In this document: positions 1 to 7,110 of the stretch, one piece after another
Position numbering within the stretch: position 1 is the first letter of the stretch
How the letters are laid out: each line of letters opens with the position of its first letter
Origin: Schaalia odontolytica
Lineage (GTDB): Bacteria > Actinomycetota > Actinomycetes > Actinomycetales > Actinomycetaceae
Length of the DNA stretch: 11,350 bases
Direction of reading: 5' to 3'
Assembly: GCA_958415245.1 (NCBI GenBank)
Contig: CATYYP010000029.1
Coordinates: 1-11,350 of the forward strand
Notes under the pieces: model-generated
Told to the model about the DNA's origin: nothing
Database searches by the model: none
Seen by the model: the letters and a program-made list of their open reading frames with translations, nothing else
Position numbers and translations under genes: made by a program

Positions 1-779
1 CAATCAGAGTTTGTATTCCTAGTATTGTAGAGCAACGGCGAATTATTGACGTGCTGGGTGCACTGGACGACAAAATCGAATCTAACCTGCGGGCTATTTC
101 TCTTTCAGAATCGCTAATTCTGGCTCATTTTTCTTCGCTTTTCAATAGTGGGCCCGTATCGGCCGGCACTGCGCTATCGGACTTGATGGACGTCAACCCT
201 CGATACTCATTGAAGAGGGAAAGCCTTGCCATAAAGGTCTCGATGCAAGATATTCCCTCTGATTTTCCTGTAATTAACACCCACACGGTGATGCCGGTAG
301 GTGCCGGAAGCAGGTTCTCTAACGGTGACGTGCTGTTCGCGCGCATCAGCCCATGCTTGGAAAATGGCAAGACTGCAATCGTTGATTTCCTCAGCAGCTC
401 CAAAGTTGGGTTTGGATCAACGGAGTTCATTGTCCTCTCGCCGCGGGGAGAAATTAGCACCACATGGATCTATGCTCTCGCGCGAGATCCTGATTTCAGA
501 GAGGCCTGCCGGCAGGCTATGAGCGGCTCGTCAGGCAGACAACGTCTTTCAGCAGACTTCTTCAGCAGGTACACAATCGCTACACCGAAGGAGTCCGATC
601 TAGTCGCTTTTAACGAGGCAACGATGCCGCTGCTGACTTTCATGGGGGCGCGACGTGATGAAAATCAGAGACTCGCGCCGCTTCGTGATGCTCTGCTACC
701 TGAACTCATGAGTGGCCGCATGCGAGTGGATGAGGCTGGTAGGCTTGTCAGTGAGGCTCTTAATGAGGAGGCACGCTGA
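1..779 (+). CDS. hsdS: Type I restriction-modification specificity subunit HsdS, 5' partial
   Basis: HsdS selects the DNA target of a Type I restriction-modification complex through two target recognition domains (TRDs) joined by helical conserved regions. The frame is open from base 3, so the GTG at base 51 is not the start; the gene enters from the left edge. The 258 visible residues begin with the central conserved region (I-P-S-I-V-E-Q-R-R-I-I-D, then L-D-D-K-I-E). TRD2 follows at about residues 50-210, with the typical G-D-V-L-F-A-R-I-S-P motif at 108-117 and an E-N-G-K just after. The end is the C-terminal conserved region (E-N-Q-R-L-x-P-L-R-D-x-L-L-P-E-L-M-S-G). The first TRD and the start are outside. 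The gene is visibly more AT-rich than the transporter operon on the right, as is common for acquired restriction loci. The stop is 2 bases before hsdR, so the two are probably one operon. The family call is firm; the target sequence cannot be read from the protein. Confidence 0.93.
   Translation, partial: IRVCIPSIVEQRRIIDVLGALDDKIESNLRAISLSESLILAHFSSLFNSGPVSAGTALSDLMDVNPRYSLKRESLAIKVSMQDIPSDFPVINTHTVMPVGAGSRFSNGDVLFARISPCLENGKTAIVDFLSSSKVGFGSTEFIVLSPRGEISTTWIYALARDPDFREACRQAMSGSSGRQRLSADFFSRYTIATPKESDLVAFNEATMPLLTFMGARRDENQRLAPLRDALLPELMSGRMRVDEAGRLVSEALNEEAR
766..771 (+). promoter_or_regulatory. Ribosome binding site of hsdR (AGGAGG)
   Basis: A full AGGAGG lies inside the last codons of hsdS. 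It is 10 bases before the GTG at 782 and 16 bases before the ATG at 788. The spacing favours the GTG, although only two residues separate the two choices. Confidence 0.6.
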
Positions 780-781
780 CG

Positions 782-3700
782 GTGGGTATGCGGTTTGATG
801 AGTCGACTGTTGAGCAGGCAGCGAAAGAATGGCTCGCTGAGATTGGTTTCCACACCGGTTACGCGCCTGTGGATGCTGCGCCAAAGGATGTTAGGGATTC
901 CTTGAGTGAATGCATCCTGTGGAAGCATGTAACTGATGCGCTTACTCGCCTCAACCCTGGCGCTGATCCTGATCTTATTCGTTCTGCCGTAGCGCGAATT
1001 CAGCGCGCGGAGTCACAGGACGTCATGACTGAGAACCAGCGACTCTATGAGTTGATGGTACGCGGAGTGCCGGTTGAAACGACTGGTGACGACGGCAGGC
1101 CTTCCACCGTACGCCTGCGGCTCGTCGACTTTGATTCACCCGAGAACAACGACTGGCGGGCACTCAACCAGTTCACCATTATCGAAGCCGGCCACAACCG
1201 CCGCCCCGACATGCTCATTTTCCTCAACGGCTTGCCCGTCGGCTTACTGGAGTTGAAGAACTCAGCCGATATAAATGCCAAACTCCGTAGAGCCTGGAAT
1301 CAGATCCAAACCTATCGGCGTGAGATCCCCAGCGTCTTCATTCCCAACGTCGTCACAGTCATCTCTGATGGCACCAGTGCGGCGATGAGTTCATTCACTG
1401 GCGGCTTCGAGCACTATGCACCGTGGAAGACCATTGACGGGCGCGACGTCATCACGAACCGGCCTGCCCTCGAGGTGCTACTCAAGGGCGTGTTCGCACC
1501 CGAGCGTTTCCTCGACATCCTGCGCAACTTCGTCGTCTACTCTGACGAGGCGGTCACCGACCAGGCGACCGGGCAGCGGCGCCGCGCCATCATCAAACGC
1601 ATCGCGAAGTACCACCAGTACTGGGCCGTCAACGCCGCTGTGGAGTCCACGGTACGTGCCGCCGGCCCCGGTGGGGACAAGCGTGGTGGCGTGGTGTGGC
1701 ACACCCAGGGCTCCGGCAAGAGCTTTGAGATGGTCTTCTACGCCGCCAAGCTCATGCGTGACCCGCGCATGGCCAACCCCACCCTCGTGTTCATCACCGA
1801 CCGCAACGACCTCGATGACCAGCTCTACGGTGAGGTGTTTGCGCCCGCACAGATCCTGCCGGAAACCCCGGTGCAGGCAACGGGACGAGACGATCTTCGT
1901 CGGCTGTTGACTCGCGCCTCGGGCGGGATCATCTTCACCACGCTGCAGAAATTCGCGCCCGGCCAGGACGGTGACGCCAACCCGGTGCTCACCGACCGCC
2001 GCAACGTGGTCGTCGTCGCCGATGAGGCCCACCGCTCCCAGTACGGTTTCGAGGAAAGCCTCGACAGCCAGGGCAGATTGAAAGCCGGACTGGCCAAGCA
2101 CCTGCGTGACGCACTACCGGGAGCCACCTTCCTCGGCTTCACCGGCACTCCGATCGAGACCAATGACCGCTCCACCCGCGCTGTCTTCGGCGACTACGTC
2201 GACGTCTACGACCTTACTCGCGCAGTCGAGGACGGAGCCACCGTCAAGATCTTCTACGAGTCCCGCCTGGCAAAAATCGCCCTTGATGACGAACAGCTCA
2301 AAGATCTGGACGCACTGGTGGACGAGACCACTGAGGCGAGCGAGACAGAGTCTGAGCAGGCCAAGAGCAAGTGGTCTCGCCTCGAGGCTCTCGTCGGTGC
2401 CGAAGCGCGGCTGGATGCGATTGCCGCCGACATCGTCGCCCACTGGGAGAAGCGCCGCTCCTCCATGGCCGGCAAGGCAATGATCGTGACGATGAGCCGG
2501 CGCATCGCCGTCGCCCTCTACAACAAGATCACAGCCCTGCGCCCCGAATGGCATTCCGATGACATCGACAAGGGCCGTATCAAGGTCGTGATGACAGGCT
2601 CTGCTGCTGACCCCGCCGAGTTCCAGCCACACATCCATTCCAAGGATGAACGGCGTGACCTCAAGCTCCGGGCGAAGAACCCTGATGATGAGTTGGAGAT
2701 CGTCATCGTTCGCGACATGTGGCTCACCGGATTCGATGCGCCGTCCATGCACACGATGTACGTGGACAAGCCGATGCAGGGCGCGGGCCTCATGCAGGCC
2801 ATCGCCCGAGTCAACCGGCGCTTCAAGGACAAGCCCGGCGGACTCATCGTCGACTACATTGGCTTGTTCACATCTCTCCAGCAGGCACTTGGCGTGTATT
2901 CGCCCTCAGATCGTGAGCAGGCGGGTGTACCTATCCAAGAGCTTATTGACGTCATGCTGGAAAAGCATGACGTGGTGCGTGGCATGGTCCACGGCATCAC
3001 CTTCGATTCTTCTCCGGACCTGCCAGCGAAGGAACGTCTGGCTCAGTACGCCATCGTTTTGGATCACGTACTGTCTGACCCTGACCTCACTGCCAGGTAC
3101 AACGATCACGTGCTCGCCCTAGCAAAGGCTTTCGCGCTCGTGGCCTCGCGTCCTGAAGCTGAGGCCATCCGAAACGACGTACGCCTGTTTACTGATGTGC
3201 GTGCCGCAGTATTGAAATTACAGAGCCCCGACTCAGGTGAATCGCGGCGCGGGGGCAGCAACCTCGATACCGTCCTTGGGCAGATGCTCAACGATGCAGT
3301 CGCAGCGGACCAAGTCATTGACGTCTTCCAGTTCGCGGGGATGGAATCCCCGGAACTGTCCCTACTTTCCGATGAGTTCTTGGACTCCGTCGCACACTCC
3401 ACCACCCCCAACCTCCAGCTGGGATTACTACGGCGACTGTTGGGGGACCAGATCCGCACCGTCAGCCGGAAGAACCTGGTCACGGGCCGCAAGTTCTCCG
3501 AGATGCTTAATGAGGCGTTGACGCGCTACACCAATCGATCGCTCACCACGGCAGAGATTATCGCTGAGCTGGTCAACTTGGCCAAGGATATGCGTGCAGA
3601 ACGTGAACGCGCCCAGCAGCTGGGACTGAGTGAAGCGGAGATCGCCCTCTACGACGCCATCATCCAGAATGACTCCGCCATCCTCGAAATGGGTGACGAA

Positions 3701-3910
3701 ACCCTGAAGACGATCGCTCGGGAACTGGTTACTACAATCCGCTCATCTGCCACGTTGGACTGGACGGTCAAAGAATCCGTGCGTGCCCGCATGCGTTCAC
3801 GCATCAAACGGCTACTTGCCAAGTACAAGTACCCGCCAGATAAGCGTGAACAAGCCGTGCAGCTCGTCATCGAACAAGCAGAACACTTAGCAACTGAAGA
3901 GCAGGACTAG
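782..3910 (+). CDS. hsdR: Type I restriction enzyme HsdR (nuclease and DNA translocase subunit)
   Basis: HsdR is the ATP-driven motor and nuclease of the Type I complex; it cuts DNA lacking the host methylation. The 1042 residues are a normal full length. The N-terminal nuclease shows the PD-(D/E)XK pattern with D143 and E157-L-K159. The SF2 helicase motor follows: Walker A H-T-Q-G-S-G-K-S at 307-314, DEAH box at 414-417, motif III T-G-T at 454-456, motif V region W-L-T-G-F-D-A-P at 647-654, and motif VI Q-A-I-A-R-V-N-R at 672-679. From about 700 the helical C-terminal part resembles the HsdR C-terminal (DUF3387-type) region that docks on HsdM/HsdS. No key residue is missing and the frame is unbroken, so the enzyme looks functional. 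The GTG start is chosen from the upstream AGGAGG; an ATG two codons later is possible. It follows hsdS by 2 bases and is probably co-transcribed with hsdM and hsdS. Confidence 0.96.
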   Translation: MGMRFDESTVEQAAKEWLAEIGFHTGYAPVDAAPKDVRDSLSECILWKHVTDALTRLNPGADPDLIRSAVARIQRAESQDVMTENQRLYELMVRGVPVETTGDDGRPSTVRLRLVDFDSPENNDWRALNQFTIIEAGHNRRPDMLIFLNGLPVGLLELKNSADINAKLRRAWNQIQTYRREIPSVFIPNVVTVISDGTSAAMSSFTGGFEHYAPWKTIDGRDVITNRPALEVLLKGVFAPERFLDILRNFVVYSDEAVTDQATGQRRRAIIKRIAKYHQYWAVNAAVESTVRAAGPGGDKRGGVVWHTQGSGKSFEMVFYAAKLMRDPRMANPTLVFITDRNDLDDQLYGEVFAPAQILPETPVQATGRDDLRRLLTRASGGIIFTTLQKFAPGQDGDANPVLTDRRNVVVVADEAHRSQYGFEESLDSQGRLKAGLAKHLRDALPGATFLGFTGTPIETNDRSTRAVFGDYVDVYDLTRAVEDGATVKIFYESRLAKIALDDEQLKDLDALVDETTEASETESEQAKSKWSRLEALVGAEARLDAIAADIVAHWEKRRSSMAGKAMIVTMSRRIAVALYNKITALRPEWHSDDIDKGRIKVVMTGSAADPAEFQPHIHSKDERRDLKLRAKNPDDELEIVIVRDMWLTGFDAPSMHTMYVDKPMQGAGLMQAIARVNRRFKDKPGGLIVDYIGLFTSLQQALGVYSPSDREQAGVPIQELIDVMLEKHDVVRGMVHGITFDSSPDLPAKERLAQYAIVLDHVLSDPDLTARYNDHVLALAKAFALVASRPEAEAIRNDVRLFTDVRAAVLKLQSPDSGESRRGGSNLDTVLGQMLNDAVAADQVIDVFQFAGMESPELSLLSDEFLDSVAHSTTPNLQLGLLRRLLGDQIRTVSRKNLVTGRKFSEMLNEALTRYTNRSLTTAEIIAELVNLAKDMRAERERAQQLGLSEAEIALYDAIIQNDSAILEMGDETLKTIARELVTTIRSSATLDWTVKESVRARMRSRIKRLLAKYKYPPDKREQAVQLVIEQAEHLATEEQD

Positions 3911-3919
3911 GTGCGCACA

Positions 3920-3952
3920 GTGCCCCTTTCGCACTTTCAGCGAAAGGGGCAC
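3920..3952 (+). terminator. Hairpin terminator of the hsd operon
   Basis: A perfect 12-bp inverted repeat (arms 3920-3931 and 3941-3952, sequence GTGCCCCTTTCG and its complement) with a 9-base loop starts 9 bases after the hsdR stop. No T-run follows, which is common for actinobacterial hairpin terminators but weakens the call. The right arm contains AAAGGGG just before an ATG at 3953, so a role in translation of a short ORF is an alternative. Confidence 0.7.
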
Positions 3953-4090
3953 ATGACTGTAACCGACTCTTCACAGTTGGATATGGGAGAAGACAACAAG
4001 ACCCACAATGCTAAGAACATTCGGAACCTATTGCTTGAGGGGCTAGAGTACCGTCCGGCGCTGAGGATAGTGATTTCATCTTGTGTGTGA
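3953..4090 (+). CDS. Possible small protein of 45 residues, doubtful
   Basis: A 45-codon ORF starts with ATG directly after the hsdR hairpin and ends in TGA. An AAAGGGG in the right arm of that hairpin lies 3-4 bases upstream and could act as a ribosome binding site, which folding would hide. The product is polar at the N-terminus, then has a short amphipathic stretch rich in leucine (N-I-R-N-L-L-L-E-G-L-E) and a hydrophobic end. I recognise no family. It could be a real short gene, the broken start of a lost gene, or chance. The codon use (CTA, ATA, TTG) is not that of the GC-rich genes nearby. Confidence 0.2.
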   Translation: MTVTDSSQLDMGEDNKTHNAKNIRNLLLEGLEYRPALRIVISSCV

Positions 4091-4179
4091 TTGCGGTGTC
4101 AAACTCGCATATCTGCTGCTCGCTGCCGATCTGGCATGCCTAATCCATCTCATCAACCCCAATCCGCGTAGGTTGCGCA

Positions 4180-4193
4180 CGCACATTTGTGCG
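4180..4193. repeat. Short inverted repeat, possible operator
   Basis: CGCACA-TT-TGTGCG is a perfect inverted repeat with 6-base arms, about 150 bases before the start at 4345. It could be a regulator site for the downstream pair. A palindrome this short also arises by chance, so the operator role is only a suggestion. Confidence 0.25.
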
Positions 4194-4329
4194 GTTACGG
4201 GAATGCGAGTGGGAGGATTTGCGTGATGGTTGCGCAGCATTCTTGGTGTTTCGTGTCGGTTCTGCGCGTACCCTGATGAGAAAGGACGCGCTCCCAAGGG
4301 TGGGGATGCGTCGGAGGACACCTCACCGT

Positions 4330-4334
4330 GGAGG
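4330..4334 (+). promoter_or_regulatory. Ribosome binding site deciding the start at 4345 (GGAGG)
   Basis: GGAGG sits 10 bases before the ATG at 4345. This supports that ATG over the GTG at 4189, which would add 52 basic, poorly conserved-looking residues ahead of the cytoplasmic tail. Confidence 0.6.
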
Positions 4335-4344
4335 CACACACACC

Positions 4345-5142
4345 ATGAAGGTCCCACCCCTATCCGAGCGACCCGTCACCGAGGAAGAAGAGCAAGCCTT
4401 CCTCGCCCCGACATCACGCCGCAAGAAGCGCTCCCTAGCAGCCACTCGCGCAGCGCTGCGCCCATGGGCAATCGGTATCGGGCTCACCGTACTGGTTGCT
4501 GTGGCAGCTGTTGGTGCCTACACGCTGGGCGCGAGCATCAGCTCGTGGAACGATCGCCCCAGCAGCGCCGCAACGCCCACCGTGCACCCCGCGCCCATGC
4601 CGTCAGCATCGAGCGAGCCCGCCATGTCGGGCGGCTATGAGATCGGCCCCGACGGAGTCCTCGTGCGCCCCGCCGAGTTTGCCGCGGACACGTACACGAA
4701 GCCCGAACTACCCGAGGTAGCCAAGGAAAACAGTGAACGAGGCGCCGAAGCAGCCGCAGAGCACTACCTGGCCCTCATGGTGTACGCATGGAACACCGGA
4801 GACACACAACCATTCGCGGACATGTCTAATGAAACTGACGACTTTCATCAGAATGTCGTCACCGATATTAGAAATGTATACGCGCACGGCTGGTCATACG
4901 ATAATAAGTCGGAAATCGTGCACATTTTGCAAGTAAATCCGATAGATCCGAATGGAAGTAGTGTTCCACCAAATACAATTTCGGTTGCCTTCCTAACCAA
5001 GTCCTCAGATGGAATCACCTGTAGGGGACAGAAAGTAAATACAAGTAGTACAGATTACGAAACAGTTCTTACATTACTTTTGACATGGCATGACGGTAAA
5101 TGGATAGTCACGCAAGGAACGACGGTGAATCCCGATGCGTAA
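4345..5142 (+). CDS. Single-pass membrane protein with extracytoplasmic domain, tentatively DUF6318-like, function unknown
   Basis: The 265-residue product has an acidic N-terminus (E-E-E-E-Q), a basic R-R-K-K-R cluster at 25-29, one hydrophobic helix at about 41-63, a Ser/Pro/Ala linker at about 70-95 and an outward C-terminal domain. The basic cluster before the helix predicts the N-terminus inside. The G-A-E-A-A-A-E-H-Y-L stretch at 133-142, followed by A-W-N-T-G-D, resembles from memory the start of the actinobacterial DUF6318 domain, whose function is unknown; this was not tested. The first half of the gene is about 70-75% GC over 4561-4680 by hand count. The second half drops to about 40% (4861-5100) and uses AGA, ATA and TTA codons, so the C-terminal domain may come from elsewhere. 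It overlaps the next gene by 8 bases, so the two are co-translated and probably work together. Confidence 0.8.
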   Translation: MKVPPLSERPVTEEEEQAFLAPTSRRKKRSLAATRAALRPWAIGIGLTVLVAVAAVGAYTLGASISSWNDRPSSAATPTVHPAPMPSASSEPAMSGGYEIGPDGVLVRPAEFAADTYTKPELPEVAKENSERGAEAAAEHYLALMVYAWNTGDTQPFADMSNETDDFHQNVVTDIRNVYAHGWSYDNKSEIVHILQVNPIDPNGSSVPPNTISVAFLTKSSDGITCRGQKVNTSSTDYETVLTLLLTWHDGKWIVTQGTTVNPDA

Positions 5143-5345
5143 GCTAACATTGACTACCCTTATTCCGACCTTACTACTACTTATTGGCTCGATAAGCTGC
5201 CTCATCCCCGGTATCGCCTTCGCAGAAGAAGAACAGCCTAATGAACCCCCTCACTTCCGCAGTGAAGGAACCGGCCCGGATGTAAAGGTGGAAGCAAGTA
5301 AGGCAGCGAAGGAAGCAAAACAGTATCGAGGTACTGACAACTCAA
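4825..5345. other. AT-rich segment across the junction of two genes, probable recombination patch
   Basis: Base composition changes sharply near 4825 within one gene and climbs back gradually after about 5345 within the next. Hand counts give roughly 40% GC for 4861-5100 against 70-75% for 4561-4680. Both reading frames stay intact through the change, so this is a replaced or diverged coding segment and not an insertion that broke the genes. The limits are approximate. Confidence 0.55.
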
Positions 5346-6070
5346 CTCCAGAAGACGACAAGAGTCGACTCACAGCTGAAGGCGCGGCATCTCCAGAGGC
5401 GCGCACCTATGCGGAGGATGATCAGTGTGATGGCCGCACGATGCACACGGTGACGTTGCCGGATGGGACTGAATCTGCCCCCTTCGTGTGTGCGCACATT
5501 ACGCGGAAGGGGAATGGCGATACTGCAGGGCAGCTCCCTACCACGCGCGAGATCCTGTACTACGCAGCCACGACGATCCACGCCGACGGCGCCGGCCTCC
5601 ACAAGCGGCCCGAGGGGGTGTCGTACACGAACAAGTACATTCCCACGCTCGTTGCAGCCACGCATCCCACGCAGACCCACACCGTCACACTGTTGGGCCA
5701 CGACATCACCATCACTCTGACGGCCACGTCCTACACGTGGAGTTGGGGAGACGGAACCCCGGACCTGACCACGACCTCACCGGGGATGCCTTGGCAGGAG
5801 GGCATGGACCCCAACACCGACCCCGCCCTAATCCGCCACTACTACAAAGCTCCGAACGGGTGGAAGTCCTTCCTGGACGGGCCCTACCCCTCCGCCACGC
5901 GCACCATCACGCTCACCACGATGTGGGCGGGCACTGCCACCAACCCCTTCACCGGAGAAACACAGACCATCAACGGCCTGGTCACCACCACGGAAACGAC
6001 CGGACCGTTCCCCCTCGGTCAACTCATCGTCAACAACACCGACACAGCAGAAGAAAAACAAGGCCACTAA
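5135..6070 (+). CDS. Secreted protein with PKD-like motif, function unknown
   Basis: The 311-residue product starts with a signal peptide: M-R-K, a hydrophobic run to about residue 28, and a likely signal peptidase I site A-F-A|E at 28-31. A cysteine at 22 lies in S-I-S-C, a poor lipobox, so lipidation is possible but less likely. The mature N-terminus (31-95) is charged and low in structure. Two cysteines, C98 and C119, could form a disulfide. The Y-T-W-S-W-G-D-G motif at 200-207 is the hallmark of PKD-like beta-sandwich domains, which usually mediate binding at the cell surface. There is no wall-sorting signal or C-terminal membrane helix, so it is probably released or held by a partner. 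The start ATG overlaps the previous gene by 8 bases (ATGCGTAA), suggesting coupled translation and a joint role with the membrane protein. The first ~70 codons are AT-rich, the rest GC-rich. Confidence 0.82.
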   Translation: MRKLTLTTLIPTLLLLIGSISCLIPGIAFAEEEQPNEPPHFRSEGTGPDVKVEASKAAKEAKQYRGTDNSTPEDDKSRLTAEGAASPEARTYAEDDQCDGRTMHTVTLPDGTESAPFVCAHITRKGNGDTAGQLPTTREILYYAATTIHADGAGLHKRPEGVSYTNKYIPTLVAATHPTQTHTVTLLGHDITITLTATSYTWSWGDGTPDLTTTSPGMPWQEGMDPNTDPALIRHYYKAPNGWKSFLDGPYPSATRTITLTTMWAGTATNPFTGETQTINGLVTTTETTGPFPLGQLIVNNTDTAEEKQGH

Positions 6071-6075
6071 ACACA

Positions 6076-6113
6076 CTGAGGCCCCAGCCCACCATCGTGG
6101 GCTGGGGCCTCAG
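6076..6113. terminator. Strong hairpin terminator between convergent transcription units
   Basis: A perfect 17-bp stem (arms 6076-6092 and 6097-6113) with a CATC loop begins 5 bases after the stop of the secreted protein. It lies between that gene and the leftward transporter operon, so it can serve both directions. There is no T-run on either side. Confidence 0.85.
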
Positions 6114-6119
6114 CACAGA

Positions 6120-6135
6120 TGTTTCACGTGAAACA
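6120..6135. other. parS centromere-like site (ParB/Spo0J binding site)
   Basis: TGTTTCACGTGAAACA is a perfect 16-bp palindrome and matches the consensus chromosomal parS site known from Bacillus and Actinobacteria at every base. ParB binds parS, spreads along DNA and loads SMC to segregate the replication origin. The site lies in intergenic DNA 6 bases after the terminator hairpin and 60 bases from the end of the permease gene. Chromosomal parS sites cluster near oriC, so this suggests, but does not prove, that the window is origin-proximal. It also creates a spurious short frame reading M-F-H-V-K-Q. Confidence 0.9.
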
Positions 6136-6195
6136 ATCGCGGACGATCGGCTCGATCAGATGCGGAAGAGGATCGGATAGAAGACCCTGCCAGAC

Positions 6196-7110
6196 TCACC
6201 CCCGCCTCTCCCGCAATGTCCGCGCGAGGAGGCCGTGCCTCGGCGCGAAGAGCCAGGCGAGGACGAAGCACGCAGTGAGCACCAGGACGATCGTGGCGCC
6301 CGTGGGCACGTCCAGCGCCCACGACAGGTACAGGCCCACCAGGCCCCCGGAGGCACCGAGCACGGGCGACAGGATCATCATGGTGCCCAGGCGGTCGCAC
6401 AGGAGCCGCGCGGTGGCCGCGGGGGTCACGAGGAGGGCCAGCACCAGGACGTTGCCGATCGTCTGCACGGAGATCACAACAGCCAGGGCGACAGCGACAT
6501 ACAGAGACAAGTCAGCCAGCAGCACGTGCACGCCCGCCGCCCGGGCGCTCTCGCGGTCCAGGGTCACGGCGACGATGGGCCGGTGCGCCAGGAACAGCAT
6601 GAGCAGCACAAACAACGCGCCAGCCAGCACCACGGGCACATCCGACGCCGGGATGCCCGTGATCGACCCGAACAGGAAGTCCTGCAGGCTCCCCGCGTAC
6701 CCGGGCGCCCGCGCGATGATCGCGACACCCAGCGCAAAGGCGCCCACGAAGAGCACGCCAATGACGGAGTCCTCCTTGAGCCGCCGGTTTTGCGCCAACA
6801 GGGCCACCAGCACGGCGGTGACGACGCCCGCGAGCGCGCCGCCGAACACCAGGGACCCGCCACACACGAAGGCGATCGCCAGGCCGGGGAACACGGAGTG
6901 CGCGACGGCGTCACCGATGAATGCCATGCCGCGCAGGACGACGTGCACGCCGACACTGCCGCACACGAGCGCGGCGACGACCGCGATCAGCAGCGCGCGC
7001 GGCAGGAACGCCAGCGCGGGATTCGTCAGGTCGCGGAAGAAGTCGTAGGGGCTCAGGAAGTCCGCCGCGGCGGCGAGGCCACCCCCGGCCGCGTGGATCA
7101 CGGTGCTCAT
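6196..7110 (-). CDS. Anchored repeat-type ABC transporter, permease subunit (ABC-3 family)
   Basis: This 304-residue integral membrane protein forms the channel of an importer of the ZnuB/TroC/MntB type (ABC-3 family, Pfam PF00950). About eight or nine hydrophobic segments run from residue 35 to 288. Family hallmarks are visible: G-D-A-V-A-H-S-V-F-P-G at 66-76, and N-V-L-V-L-A-L-L-V-T-P-A-A-T-A at 220-234, the region that contacts the ATPase. The ATG at 7110 is chosen because AGGAG lies 7 bases upstream and because it gives a 4-base ATGA overlap with the ATPase stop. A longer frame reaching 7173 would add 21 basic residues and run into the ATPase gene. It is the last gene of the operon. Substrates of the family are Zn, Mn or iron; the neighbours place this one in the Actinobacteria-specific 'anchored repeat' subgroup. 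Confidence 0.92.
   Translation of the reverse strand: MSTVIHAAGGGLAAAADFLSPYDFFRDLTNPALAFLPRALLIAVVAALVCGSVGVHVVLRGMAFIGDAVAHSVFPGLAIAFVCGGSLVFGGALAGVVTAVLVALLAQNRRLKEDSVIGVLFVGAFALGVAIIARAPGYAGSLQDFLFGSITGIPASDVPVVLAGALFVLLMLFLAHRPIVAVTLDRESARAAGVHVLLADLSLYVAVALAVVISVQTIGNVLVLALLVTPAATARLLCDRLGTMMILSPVLGASGGLVGLYLSWALDVPTGATIVLVLTACFVLAWLFAPRHGLLARTLRERRG

Larger units (their letters stand above)
4091..4344. other. Non-coding stretch upstream of the membrane/secreted protein pair
   Basis: No convincing gene is seen on either strand. The frame of the next gene is open back to 4189, but that upstream extension is Arg-rich, lacks a good ribosome binding site and precedes a clear start at 4345. 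The region must hold the promoter of the pair if that pair is not read from further left. I could not identify a well-spaced -35/-10 pair. A 14-base inverted repeat at 4180-4193 is the only clear symmetric element. Confidence 0.5.

Noticed and set aside
4271..4290. CTGATGAG followed by AAA, reminiscent of a hammerhead ribozyme core
   Set aside because: There is no stem II between the two core parts and no flanking stems that would form the three-way junction.
4313..4334. Two alternative 4-bp hairpins (GAGG/CCTC) that could expose or hide the ribosome site
   Set aside because: Stems of four pairs are too weak and too common in GC-rich DNA to claim a switch.
4189..4344. Upstream extension of the membrane-protein gene to a GTG at 4189
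   Set aside because: No ribosome site at 4189, a basic low-quality N-terminus, and a good GGAGG before the ATG at 4345.
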